Assembly: GCA_013112715.1 (NCBI GenBank)
Contig: JABFGB010000003.1
Location: 124,001 to 188,000 of the forward strand
Source: Chloroflexota bacterium
GTDB lineage: Bacteria > Chloroflexota > Anaerolineae > Aggregatilineales > J027
Length of the DNA stretch: 64,000 nt
Direction: 5' to 3'
Position numbers and translations under genes: made by a program. The first letter of the stretch is position 1. Each line of letters opens with the position of its first letter. Below are positions 8,793 to 17,120 of this stretch, one piece after another. The notes under the pieces were generated by a model. That model made no database searches. It saw only the letters and a list, made by a program, of their open reading frames with translations, and was not told the origin of the DNA.

Positions 8793-9758
8793 TTAATCGG
8801 CGGCGGTGCTTCCGTCCATCGCGGCTAATGGCATGGATGGATTTTCGGCAGGGTGGGTAGATGGTTTAGCAAGTTTTTCGGATTCCAGCACCCGTTCTAG
8901 CGCGGCAATGGCAACCTCGATCATCGCGTCATCGGGTTGGCGGGTGGTCAAATGTTGCAGCCACAGATTGGGGGTAATGACCAGTTTCACCAGCGGGTTT
9001 TCGGCATGACGGGCGGTGAAACGGAGGATTTCATAAGATAGACCTGCAATCGCCGGAATGAGTAAAACGCGGGAGGTCAAGAGTGCAAAGAAATTGCTGG
9101 GCCGTCCGACTAGGCCGCCAATAAAAATGCTGAGAACCACGACGGTTAACAAAAAGGCCGTTCCACAGCGGGGGTGTTCAATGGGTTGGGTCTGAACTTC
9201 GTTCGGGACTAAATTGCGGCCCGCTTCGTAGGCATTGATGGTTTTGTGTTCCGCGCCATGATAGCCAAACAGCCGTTTGACATCGGGCATGAATCCGATA
9301 ATCCCCAGATAACCCAGAAATAGCGCTAATTTAATCGTGCCTTCAATCGTTTCGAGGGCGAAATGATTGTCAATGCCAAACAACTCTTTTGCGCCAGTAG
9401 TGGCCGCTGTTGGTAGGACAAAAAAGAGGCCGATGCCAAGACTGAGCGATACAATCACCAAAGCTGTTGCTGTCTTACCTGTAATGACTTCTTCCTCTTC
9501 GCCGATGGCAACGTTGGCGCTCCAAATGAGGGCTTTTGTGCCAAGACCCAACGCATCCCACAAGCCAATTAAGCCACGTACAAAGGGGATTTTGCTGATT
9601 CGCCCGCGATACAACGCCGAGTTGAGTTTTTCCTCACGCACGACGATTTTGCCTTCGGGGTCACGCACAGCAATCGCCGCCAGATGGACACCGCGCATCA
9701 TCACGCCTTCCATCACCGCCTGTCCGCCATAGTTAAATTTTGGTTTTGTGGGTGCCAT
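8793..9758 (-). CDS. DUF1385 membrane protein (YqhQ-like)
   Basis: 321 residues. The signature NYGGQAVMEGVMMRG opens the protein (residues about 9-23) and FGYHGAEHKTINAYE with HPRCGTAFL lies mid-protein, both diagnostic of DUF1385. Four or more hydrophobic segments occur around 100-260. Function is unknown; the His/Cys cluster (HGAEHK, HPRCG) could bind metal. The C-terminal 40 residues are polar. It overlaps the upstream GT-C gene by 26 bases, suggesting coupled translation. Confidence 0.9.
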   Translation of the reverse strand: MAPTKPKFNYGGQAVMEGVMMRGVHLAAIAVRDPEGKIVVREEKLNSALYRGRISKIPFVRGLIGLWDALGLGTKALIWSANVAIGEEEEVITGKTATALVIVSLSLGIGLFFVLPTAATTGAKELFGIDNHFALETIEGTIKLALFLGYLGIIGFMPDVKRLFGYHGAEHKTINAYEAGRNLVPNEVQTQPIEHPRCGTAFLLTVVVLSIFIGGLVGRPSNFFALLTSRVLLIPAIAGLSYEILRFTARHAENPLVKLVITPNLWLQHLTTRQPDDAMIEVAIAALERVLESEKLAKPSTHPAENPSMPLAAMDGSTAAD

Positions 9759-11178
9759 TTTTCAATCCTATACTGACTCGGACAATCCAACCACTACTGA
9801 GTAGCCATATGATAATCACGCTACTATGGATGATTCGCAGCCAATCGCCGGGTAAACCAGTCGTTTCCAGCCGGAAAATCGCGGGGGTCTCCCATTTACC
9901 AATACTAGCCCGCTGCCATGCCCCAACCAGCGGGGAATGGGCAGGCGAGTAGTGTACCATAGCATAGCCCGTTTCGTCATCGGGATTATTGTCGCCGAAG
10001 ACCTTCGCATAATGCGGGGTGACATCCGTGAATGTCCCCAAAATTTGCACGATCACTCCTAATACACACATGACCAGCATTAGGCTTGCCCAATTTCGGC
10101 GTGGGGGAAGCATCGCCAATGGTAGACACCACAGGGGGACGAGCGGCACCAAAAAGCGCGGTCCCCAGACCCATCCGCCATGCCATGCCCACCATGCCCC
10201 ATAAAAAATGAGGGCCGTCCCAGCTGTTATGATAAGCGTCCATGCCAGAGGGGGATTGTTGTGGCGGAGTTTGGCCCACAAAGTAAGGCTCAAAATCAAC
10301 GGTGGGCTATAGAGAAAAATGCTTTTGCCGGGACTGAATAATAAGCCGACTATGCCTTCAATGGGCAGCCAGTGGAAGGATTCACCTTCATATCCTGTAG
10401 TCATGAAACTATGAAAACGCAGATAATTGTTTATGGCAAGGGCAATGATAGCGAGTAGTGGGCCAAATCCAAATAGGCCTAAGTGCTGTCGGCGGTGGGG
10501 AGTATTTTTCCAAATCAAATATGCAAAGGCAGGCAGATAAATGATGGCGCTAGCACGGGTCAAGATGGCAAGACCCATGGCACAGGAGGAGAGTATGATG
10601 CTGCGTGTCGAAATTTTGTCCCACAGGAGGGCGATAGCAAGGGTCATGCAGCCAGCGAGTACCGCCTCGGCGAAATAGAGACGGGCATAGGGCCATGCTA
10701 AGGTGCAGAATCCACCCATAAACGTCACGAGCAGGGCACGAGGGACAGCATAGAGGCAACTGGCGATATGAAATATTCCGGCAAAGGCGACGCTCATAGC
10801 AGCAGCGGGAATTAACTGAACGGCAATCGCGGCAAGGGCATAACGATTGGATTGGGTCGCCTTGCCCAGTTCATCAGCAGCAAACACTATAGGGGCAGAC
10901 AGCAGGGGCAGGCCGGGGTCATATTTGCTATAGGTGCGTCCATCATGCCCGACTATGGTCTGGGGGAGGTCGCTGGGTGGAATGGCAAGAGTATGCTGCA
11001 AGGCGATGGCACGGGCGGTTTCATACATTACCTGCCCGTCGCTGCTATAGAAGGGAGTGCCGATGGAAAAAATATAGACCGAAAAGAAAAATAGGCCAAT
11101 GGCAAGTGTGGTGAGGTGCAAGGGGCGCGGATGTGACACGCCCCCTGCGAAGTTCAATTTAATTAAGCTGGAGTGCAT
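9733..11178 (-). CDS. Polytopic GT-C-like glycosyltransferase candidate
   Basis: About 481 residues with around ten transmembrane helices. An acidic residue in the first loop (FYSSDGQVMYETAR) and the following loop with GHDGRTYSKYDPGLP resemble the dolichyl-phosphate-mannose mannosyltransferase/ArnT group. WWAWHGGWVWGPRFLVP, an aromatic-rich loop before a late helix, also fits. Probably a cell-envelope glycosyltransferase or integral membrane protein. ATG 11178 is chosen over TTG 11187; both overlap the end of the upstream secreted protein. Shine-Dalgarno support is weak. Confidence 0.68.
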   Translation of the reverse strand: MHSSLIKLNFAGGVSHPRPLHLTTLAIGLFFFSVYIFSIGTPFYSSDGQVMYETARAIALQHTLAIPPSDLPQTIVGHDGRTYSKYDPGLPLLSAPIVFAADELGKATQSNRYALAAIAVQLIPAAAMSVAFAGIFHIASCLYAVPRALLVTFMGGFCTLAWPYARLYFAEAVLAGCMTLAIALLWDKISTRSIILSSCAMGLAILTRASAIIYLPAFAYLIWKNTPHRRQHLGLFGFGPLLAIIALAINNYLRFHSFMTTGYEGESFHWLPIEGIVGLLFSPGKSIFLYSPPLILSLTLWAKLRHNNPPLAWTLIITAGTALIFYGAWWAWHGGWVWGPRFLVPLVPLWCLPLAMLPPRRNWASLMLVMCVLGVIVQILGTFTDVTPHYAKVFGDNNPDDETGYAMVHYSPAHSPLVGAWQRASIGKWETPAIFRLETTGLPGDWLRIIHSSVIIIWLLSSGWIVRVSIGLKNGTHKTKI

Positions 11179-12610
11179 TAGTGCCAACAGCCGCCCAAAC
11201 GTGGCGAGGTTCGCCTTCCAAGATCAAAATGCGAGGGGATCCGCCGATAATTACATTACCGTTTGCATCAGGTACAGCGGGTGGGGTTTCGATGACATGT
11301 ACATTGAGACCATCCGGCCCAACACCAATGCGTGGGGTAGGCAGGGCATTACCAAATGAATCCAAAACGGTTGGCTCGTCGCGGAATTTGGACTCGACCC
11401 AAAAATTAACCGCTTGGGTATGGGCCGTCCAAACGATATACAGGGTGCGACCTGCCTGCTGCAAAATGACCAAACGCCCATTTTGGCTGCGGCTGGCAGT
11501 GGCGGTGAGGGTGGTATTAAACAATTCGATAGCAAGGGTATAGGTATCAAAGGCGAGGCGGCGGCTGTTGTCGGGCCGCAATAATCCATAGGGAGGGGTC
11601 GTACCTGTTGTGAAATTTGAATCGAACAATTTATAGACAGCTATCCTTGATGCTCCTGCGCCTAATGCCATAGCTGTCCCTTGAATCATAAAATCGGCCT
11701 GCTGCTCCAACGAGATTTGCAGTGGGGCATCTGGTAGACCACCATCAGGATCAGCGGTAGGAACGGCATTCAATTCTGTCACCCAAATGGCTTTATCCTC
11801 AAATCCAGCCTGATCTAACATTGTGCGGACGCTGCTGGTGATGTCGCCTGCGCTATCGGAGGTGATGGTGATACCGGGCAGTGGGGCGGGGGGAATCACA
11901 ATATTCAGCGTCACACCCTCAAAAAAATCATTGTTGTCAGCGGCGGAGGGGTCATCTGCCACAATGCTCAAAAACTGCTGCAAAAATAACTCGCGTCCGG
12001 CAGCAATGTCGTTCCACCAGACGAGACCGCCGACATAAATACTCGCTTTGCTATTGACCGATTTGATGGTCTGATTAGCGACTTTCAGTAAGCGATAATA
12101 ATCTTGGGCCGAGCCTGCGAGAGTGGCGGGCTGGCCGGGGTCATCGGTGCGAATATCGGGTTTATCCCAAATAATCCAGCGACGGATATTGGTGGTCATG
12201 CGTTGGGCCATCAATTCGCGCAAAAAAATAGCCCACAGATTATTGGGGCTATCAATGGGTTCGTATAGTCCGGAAGGGACACCATTAGTTTGTCCATTGG
12301 CGCTGGCCCAGACGGGTGTCCCAATAATAACCCCAACCACCTCACGACCCGAAGAGACTGCTTTTGTAATCCATTCCTCACGCATAGCACTTGGCTCAAA
12401 AGTGCCCGGCCCCTGTGGTTGCAGCTTAGACCAGTCGAATGTGATGCGTTCCCATGAGATACCTAACTCTTCAGCGTCATCAGGCCGCCAATAACCATCC
12501 ACGACACCAAAAACGCGAATGGGGTCTTCGGATTCTTGGGCAAGCGACGGGGTGTTCCATAGGCTCGAAACCACAACGAGCAGCAGGCAAAGACCGGCTA
12601 GCCTTTTCAT
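11159..12610 (-). CDS. Secreted glycoside-hydrolase-like TIM barrel, acid/base lost
   Basis: 483 residues with a signal peptide (MKRLAGLCLLLVVVSSLW..., cleavage near residue 24). The body looks like a clan-A (GH39/GH5-like) TIM barrel: ITFDWSKLQP early, a strand ending WIIWDKPD at about 144-152 where active enzymes have WNEP, and IWVTELNA with Glu279 at the nucleophile position. The usual Asn-Glu is Asp-Lys here, so the acid/base is missing. A C-terminal beta domain follows (about 375-483). It may bind polysaccharide or use a different mechanism. Its 3' end overlaps the GT-C gene and its start overlaps recJ's stop by 4 bases. Confidence 0.7.
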   Translation of the reverse strand: MKRLAGLCLLLVVVSSLWNTPSLAQESEDPIRVFGVVDGYWRPDDAEELGISWERITFDWSKLQPQGPGTFEPSAMREEWITKAVSSGREVVGVIIGTPVWASANGQTNGVPSGLYEPIDSPNNLWAIFLRELMAQRMTTNIRRWIIWDKPDIRTDDPGQPATLAGSAQDYYRLLKVANQTIKSVNSKASIYVGGLVWWNDIAAGRELFLQQFLSIVADDPSAADNNDFFEGVTLNIVIPPAPLPGITITSDSAGDITSSVRTMLDQAGFEDKAIWVTELNAVPTADPDGGLPDAPLQISLEQQADFMIQGTAMALGAGASRIAVYKLFDSNFTTGTTPPYGLLRPDNSRRLAFDTYTLAIELFNTTLTATASRSQNGRLVILQQAGRTLYIVWTAHTQAVNFWVESKFRDEPTVLDSFGNALPTPRIGVGPDGLNVHVIETPPAVPDANGNVIIGGSPRILILEGEPRHVWAAVGTNALQLN

Positions 12611-14337
12611 TTACCACGCTCCGTAGGGTGAATGTCAAGCACTTGCATTTGCAGGGTAAGACGGTCGTTCCATTCATTCACTTGCAGATGATAGGCCATG
12701 TCAATCACAGGGGGCAAATCGCTGAACCAATGACCCTGCCCAAAGGCGATCGCATCCATGCCAAATGGCCCATCCCCCACACGCAATTTTAGATGATTAT
12801 TCTCCTTGCCGACGAGACGCGCTTCTCGCACGCGCAGCCTACGGGTAACAAACACTGGTTCGGGATTTTCAGTCCCTGTTGGCTCTAAGGCTTGAAGTTG
12901 ACTGACCAAATCCATTGTGAGGCTTGACATCGGGACATCGGCATCAACCAAGAGTGTAGGCCGCGAGTCGTGCTGTGAGAGTTCCGTCTCGGCGATTTCA
13001 GCCAAGCGCTGTTGCAGCACAGGGATGTTTTCATTTTGGACCGTGAACCCCGCTGCTTGGGCATGTCCCCCATGCCGCAACAACAAATCGGCACAGCGAT
13101 CTAGGGCGGCGGTGATATTAAATTCGGGGATGCTGCGGCATGAGCCATGTGATTCGGTCTCGCCCATTTCGACCACGACGGACGGGCGATAAAACTCCTC
13201 AGTGAGACGTCCAGCCACCAAGCCCACAATCCCCGGCAAAAATTCGGGATGGGCGGCGAAAATCAGAGAAGGCGTGCTTCCGTTGCCATTATTCGTGTTT
13301 AAGGCCATTTCACGGGCCAGTTCATAAGCAGCCAATGTATATTCTTGGCGGCGAGTGTTCAGGCTTTGAAGCTCTTTTGCTAGTTCAGTCGCTTCTTGCC
13401 AATCCTCAGTGACTAGCAGTTTATAGGCAGTGGTGGCGCTTTGCAGGCGTCCGGCGGCGTTGAGGCGTGGGCCGATAATAAACCCGATAGTCGTAGTCGT
13501 GACGTTTCCGGGCGAGACACCCGCTTCCTCCAATAATTTATATAGACCGGGGCGGCGGGCTTTGGAAAGTTCATTCAGACCCAACTGAACTAATTTGCGA
13601 TTTTCGGCACGGGCAAGAGGGGCGAGGTCAGCAACCGTGCCAACCGCCACCAAATCCAATAAATCGCGCTGGGAAATAGGAGGTGGGGTGCGATCTTGTT
13701 CAGAAAAAACTTTTAATAGAGCGGAGGCTAATTTAAAGGCGATGCCGACCCCCGCCAACATGTCTTCGGGATAGGAGCAGTTGGTCTGTTTAGGATTCAG
13801 CACGGCATAGGCAGGCGGGATGATTTCACCGATGGAGTGATGGTCGGTCACAATAATGTCGAGTCCGGCATCGCGGCCTGCTTGGACTTCTTCAACGGAG
13901 CGGATGCCGCAGTCTACCGTTACGACCAATTTTGTGCCGCGTCGGGCAAGTTCGAGCAGGGCCGGGGTATTGAGGCCGTAGCCCTCATCAATTCGATTGG
14001 GGATGTAATGTTCAACCACCCCCCCTAGAGCACGAAGGGTTGTGACCAAGACGGCGGTACTGGTGACGCCATCGGCATCAAAGTCACCATAGACGACGAT
14101 TTTCTCCTTGCGTTTAATGGCTTGACGGATACGACCAACCGCTTTACCCATCCCCAACATTTGCATGGGGTCATGGAGTGGCAAATCACCCATCAGAAAA
14201 CTACGGGCTACTTGAGGGGTGGTAAGGCCGCGATTGTAGAGCACCTGCGCTAAGACTGGCCCTAGATCGCTTAGAGCATTGATAAAATGGACGGGGGCGG
14301 CGGGCGCAAACTGCCAGCGTTTTGGCTGGTGACTCAC
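12607..14337 (-). CDS. recJ: Single-stranded-DNA-specific exonuclease RecJ
   Basis: 576 residues. DHH phosphoesterase motifs are present in order: VVYGDFDADGVTSTAVL (about 80-96), VTVDCGI, VTDHHSIGE (DHH motif) and LDLVAVGTVADLAPL. The DHHA1 region has GRLNAAGR and GGHAQAAGF. RecJ degrades ssDNA 5'-3' in recombination and mismatch repair with Mn/Mg. The length is typical of compact RecJ. Its last bases (ATGA) overlap the start of the secreted protein gene, so they are co-translated. Confidence 0.95.
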   Translation of the reverse strand: MSHQPKRWQFAPAAPVHFINALSDLGPVLAQVLYNRGLTTPQVARSFLMGDLPLHDPMQMLGMGKAVGRIRQAIKRKEKIVVYGDFDADGVTSTAVLVTTLRALGGVVEHYIPNRIDEGYGLNTPALLELARRGTKLVVTVDCGIRSVEEVQAGRDAGLDIIVTDHHSIGEIIPPAYAVLNPKQTNCSYPEDMLAGVGIAFKLASALLKVFSEQDRTPPPISQRDLLDLVAVGTVADLAPLARAENRKLVQLGLNELSKARRPGLYKLLEEAGVSPGNVTTTTIGFIIGPRLNAAGRLQSATTAYKLLVTEDWQEATELAKELQSLNTRRQEYTLAAYELAREMALNTNNGNGSTPSLIFAAHPEFLPGIVGLVAGRLTEEFYRPSVVVEMGETESHGSCRSIPEFNITAALDRCADLLLRHGGHAQAAGFTVQNENIPVLQQRLAEIAETELSQHDSRPTLLVDADVPMSSLTMDLVSQLQALEPTGTENPEPVFVTRRLRVREARLVGKENNHLKLRVGDGPFGMDAIAFGQGHWFSDLPPVIDMAYHLQVNEWNDRLTLQMQVLDIHPTERGK

Positions 14338-14396
14338 AGATACCTCTATTTTTTGGCGCGGTCTGAATTACTCCAATTTTTAAATAGCACACTTCA

Positions 14397-14951
14397 CTAT
14401 TGGGCTGGTTGTGGTGGTTCGATCCACCCTTGTGATTCGGCAAAATTAGTTAAGACAGGAATACGTGGGCGCTTGCCGCTATAGGCTTGAAAACCCAAAA
14501 ACCACGAATAGAGCCAGAGCAGGGGGGACAGCGGGAATAGGATAATCATGACGACCCATAACATACGGGCGTTGATCATATTATGACGCGTAAAAGAGGT
14601 GTCCCAGTCCTGCACCATGCCGCCGAAAAAAGCTATCAGGGGAACGGGATAGAATAGGGCACTGACGGCAAAATCGGTGGTGGTGCGACGATCCGCTTGG
14701 CGTTTATATTCACGGCGTGGCATGGGGGCGACCCCTAGACCACGTACCTGCCCACCGATGGATTTCGCTTGACGATTCGCATTATAAAGCGGGTTGAGGG
14801 CTTGATTTTTGGCCTGTCGTGCTTCCCGTCCGGGGGCATTGATAAGTTGGCGGCCTTTGCTTTTGGCCTGTCCCAATTCACGCCTCGGCATATTTTGAAT
14901 ATCTTGAGCTTTGCGTTGAGAGTTTCGTAAATCACGCAGCGGGTCTGGCAT
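14397..14951 (-). CDS. Unrecognised membrane protein with basic N-terminus
   Basis: 184 residues. The first 90 are polar and strongly basic with many Arg/Gln/Lys and repeated QAK and RRE units, predicted cytosolic; two transmembrane helices follow (about 100-118 and 132-155) and the tail has PPQPAQ. No known family is recognised. I chose ATG 14951 because GGAG lies about 9 bases upstream; ATG 14966 lacks a ribosome site. It sits 59 bases downstream of recJ's start side and faces away from fmt. Confidence 0.72.
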   Translation of the reverse strand: MPDPLRDLRNSQRKAQDIQNMPRRELGQAKSKGRQLINAPGREARQAKNQALNPLYNANRQAKSIGGQVRGLGVAPMPRREYKRQADRRTTTDFAVSALFYPVPLIAFFGGMVQDWDTSFTRHNMINARMLWVVMIILFPLSPLLWLYSWFLGFQAYSGKRPRIPVLTNFAESQGWIEPPQPAQ

Positions 14952-15024
14952 AATCCTATGCTCCATGCAATCATAGTTGATGTGAACACTTTGATTATAA
15001 CAGCTTTACGAGGTAATCAGCTAA

Positions 15025-15969
15025 ATGACCCGACGAGTTGTTTTTATGGGGACACCGGAATTCGCTGTTCCATCGCTACAAGCCTTGATAGATGCTCCCG
15101 ATTTTAAGGTGGTGGGGGTGGTAACACAGCCAGACCGCCCCGCCGGACGTGGCAAACTGCTTCAACAAAGCCCGGTCAAGCAACTAGCCCTACAACATGG
15201 GATTGAAGTGTTTCAGCCCGAAAAATTGCGTGGAACGGAGGTCATGGCAAAACTGCGTTCATGGTATCCGCATCTGCACGTAGTCGCGGCCTATGGACAA
15301 ATTTTGAAGCAGGCCGTTCTGGATTTGCCGGAATTTGGCAGCATCAATGTTCATGCCTCCCTGCTTCCGCGCTGGCGGGGAGCAGCCCCCATCCAAGCGG
15401 CGATTTTGGCGGGCGATGCTGTGACAGGCATCACGATTATGCAAATGGATGCTGGCTTGGATACTGGCCCGATGTTGAGCCAAGCGCAGGTCGAAATCTT
15501 GCCCTATGATACGGGGGAAACCCTACATAATAAGTTGGCGGCAGTGGGTGGGCCACTGCTGGTCAATACTCTGCGTGGATTTTTGAGCCACGACATTTTG
15601 CCGCTACAGCAAGAGGATGGGCTTTCGACCTATGCCCCACGTATCAATAAGGAAGATGGCAAAATCAATTGGGCCGATTCTGCTATAGCAATTGATCGGC
15701 GGGTACGGGCATTTAATCCTTGGCCCGGTACATTTACTACTCTCAATGGGCAGACCTTAAAATTACATTTGGGAGTTCCATTGAGTGGAAATCCGCATCA
15801 ATTAAAGGCAGGCCAAATTTCGATTCATGATTCGGATGCGCCGCTGGTGATTGGGACGGGCGAGGGCCGCTATGCCCCCTCGCGCCTGCAATTGGAAGGG
15901 CGCAAGGCAATGGGGGTGTTGGATTTCCTCAATGGAGTACCGGATATGGATGGGGTGATTTTGGAATAG
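15025..15969 (+). CDS. fmt: Methionyl-tRNA formyltransferase
   Basis: 314 residues. Formylates initiator Met-tRNA with 10-formyl-THF. The hallmarks are MGTPEFAVPSL at the N-terminus, INVHASLLPRWRGAAPIQ (about 107-124, containing the catalytic Asn and His) and MQMDAGLDTGPM with the catalytic Asp. An Fmt C-terminal beta-barrel follows (RAFNPWPGTFT...). The length is normal. No deformylase gene is adjacent, unlike the common def-fmt arrangement. Confidence 0.96.
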   Translation: MTRRVVFMGTPEFAVPSLQALIDAPDFKVVGVVTQPDRPAGRGKLLQQSPVKQLALQHGIEVFQPEKLRGTEVMAKLRSWYPHLHVVAAYGQILKQAVLDLPEFGSINVHASLLPRWRGAAPIQAAILAGDAVTGITIMQMDAGLDTGPMLSQAQVEILPYDTGETLHNKLAAVGGPLLVNTLRGFLSHDILPLQQEDGLSTYAPRINKEDGKINWADSAIAIDRRVRAFNPWPGTFTTLNGQTLKLHLGVPLSGNPHQLKAGQISIHDSDAPLVIGTGEGRYAPSRLQLEGRKAMGVLDFLNGVPDMDGVILE

Positions 15970-16008
15970 AAGCAGGGGAGGAATGACAAAATCCTCCCCA
16001 ATTGCTTC
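15969..16008. terminator. Hairpin between convergent fmt and aldo/keto reductase genes
   Basis: GAAGCA plus GGGGAGGA pair with TCCTCCCC plus TGCTTC around a 9-base loop, a 14-bp interrupted stem at the convergent junction. There is no T-run, so termination is likely by structure or shared between strands. Confidence 0.5.
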
Positions 16009-16957
16009 ATTCGGTAAAGAGGGCTTCTATTTTTTCTACAACACCGGTATTCAATCTGATATCAACCGACTTAAGTGTTTCTTCGAGTTGTTCAACACGG
16101 GTTGCCCCAGTGATCGCACTTGTTACGGCAGGATCGCGCAGTGTCCATGCGATGGCAAGCTGGGAACGGGTTACATTTAATTCATCGGCAATCGTCTTAA
16201 ATTCTTTGATCCGTGTTACGACATCCCGATCACTGTCTAGCCAGCGATTGCGTAGCCATTCCAACTGACCTAAGCGGCTGTCGGCAGGTACACCGTTGTC
16301 GTATTTGCCGGTCAGCAAGCCGCTTGCTAATGGCGACCACACGACCAGCCCCGCACCATTTTTCTTGGCAACAGGCAGCACATCGTCTTCAAATTTCTCC
16401 CGTACCAAGATGCTATATTGGGGTTGCTCGACCTGTGGTTTATAGAGATTGTACTTTTCGCAGAGATCAAAGGCGGCTTGGATTTGTGCCCCTGTCCATT
16501 CACTCGTTCCCCAATAGAGGATTTTGCCTTGATGGATGAGGTCGTCCATTGCGCGGATGGTTTCTTCAAGTGGGGTGTCGTCGTCGTAGCGATGGCAGAA
16601 GTAGAGGTCGAGATAATCCGTGCCGATGCGCTGGAGTGATTTATGCACACTTTCCATAATGTGCTTGCGTGAAAGTCCTCGATCATTGACATCATCGCTC
16701 ATCGGCCAGAAAAGTTTGGAAGAGATGACGAGAGTATGGCGCGGAAATTTCGCCAAGACTTTACCCATCATGCGTTCGGATTCGCCCATCGCATAAACGT
16801 CGGCAATGTCAAAAAAGTTGATGCCCGCGGCATAGGCCCGTTCGATAATTTTGGTGGTGACGCCTTGATCTTTGACCAGTTCGCCAAAGGTTGTCCACCC
16901 ACCGAGACTGAGTGCGCTAATTTTTAATCCGGAGTTACCTAGACGCCGATATTGCAT
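16007..16957 (-). CDS. Aldo/keto reductase
   Basis: 316 residues, NADPH-dependent (beta/alpha)8 barrel oxidoreductase. The catalytic tetrad is visible: Asp in FFDIADVYAMGESE (about residue 51), the Tyr four on, Lys in ISSKLFWP and His in LYFCHRYDDDTPLEE. The latter region resembles the Kv-beta-like/YajO group. ATG 16957 is preceded by GGGAG at 8 bases; a TTG at 16963 is a weaker alternative. The physiological substrate cannot be inferred. Confidence 0.92.
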   Translation of the reverse strand: MQYRRLGNSGLKISALSLGGWTTFGELVKDQGVTTKIIERAYAAGINFFDIADVYAMGESERMMGKVLAKFPRHTLVISSKLFWPMSDDVNDRGLSRKHIMESVHKSLQRIGTDYLDLYFCHRYDDDTPLEETIRAMDDLIHQGKILYWGTSEWTGAQIQAAFDLCEKYNLYKPQVEQPQYSILVREKFEDDVLPVAKKNGAGLVVWSPLASGLLTGKYDNGVPADSRLGQLEWLRNRWLDSDRDVVTRIKEFKTIADELNVTRSQLAIAWTLRDPAVTSAITGATRVEQLEETLKSVDIRLNTGVVEKIEALFTE

Positions 16958-16990
16958 GAACAATGCTCCCTTATCGTAGAAATTAGTCCC

Positions 16991-17045
16991 AAAAAGCCCA
17001 GTGTAACGTCAAGGCCTTTGCAGCTAACCCTAACAACGACTGGGC
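16991..17045 (-). terminator. Terminator of the propeller gene
   Basis: On the minus strand GCCCAGT (17045-17039) pairs with ACTGGGC (17002-16996), followed by a run of five T. The 36-base interior may fold further. It lies about 75 bases downstream of the propeller gene stop and reads in the same direction. Confidence 0.6.
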
Positions 17046-17065
17046 AGTGATTAAATCGTCTCCTT

Positions 17066-17107
17066 GGAGCGCCGCCTGAGCTTGGGTCAACAGGACGCGG
17101 ACGCTCC
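17066..17107 (-). repeat. GC-rich hairpin after the propeller gene
   Basis: GGAGCG and CCGC on one side pair with GCGG and CGCTCC on the other. It lies between the propeller stop and the T-rich terminator, so the mRNA end may have two stacked stem-loops. It could protect the 3' end; no T-run follows. Confidence 0.45.
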
Positions 17108-17120
17108 TAAAGTTAACGAT

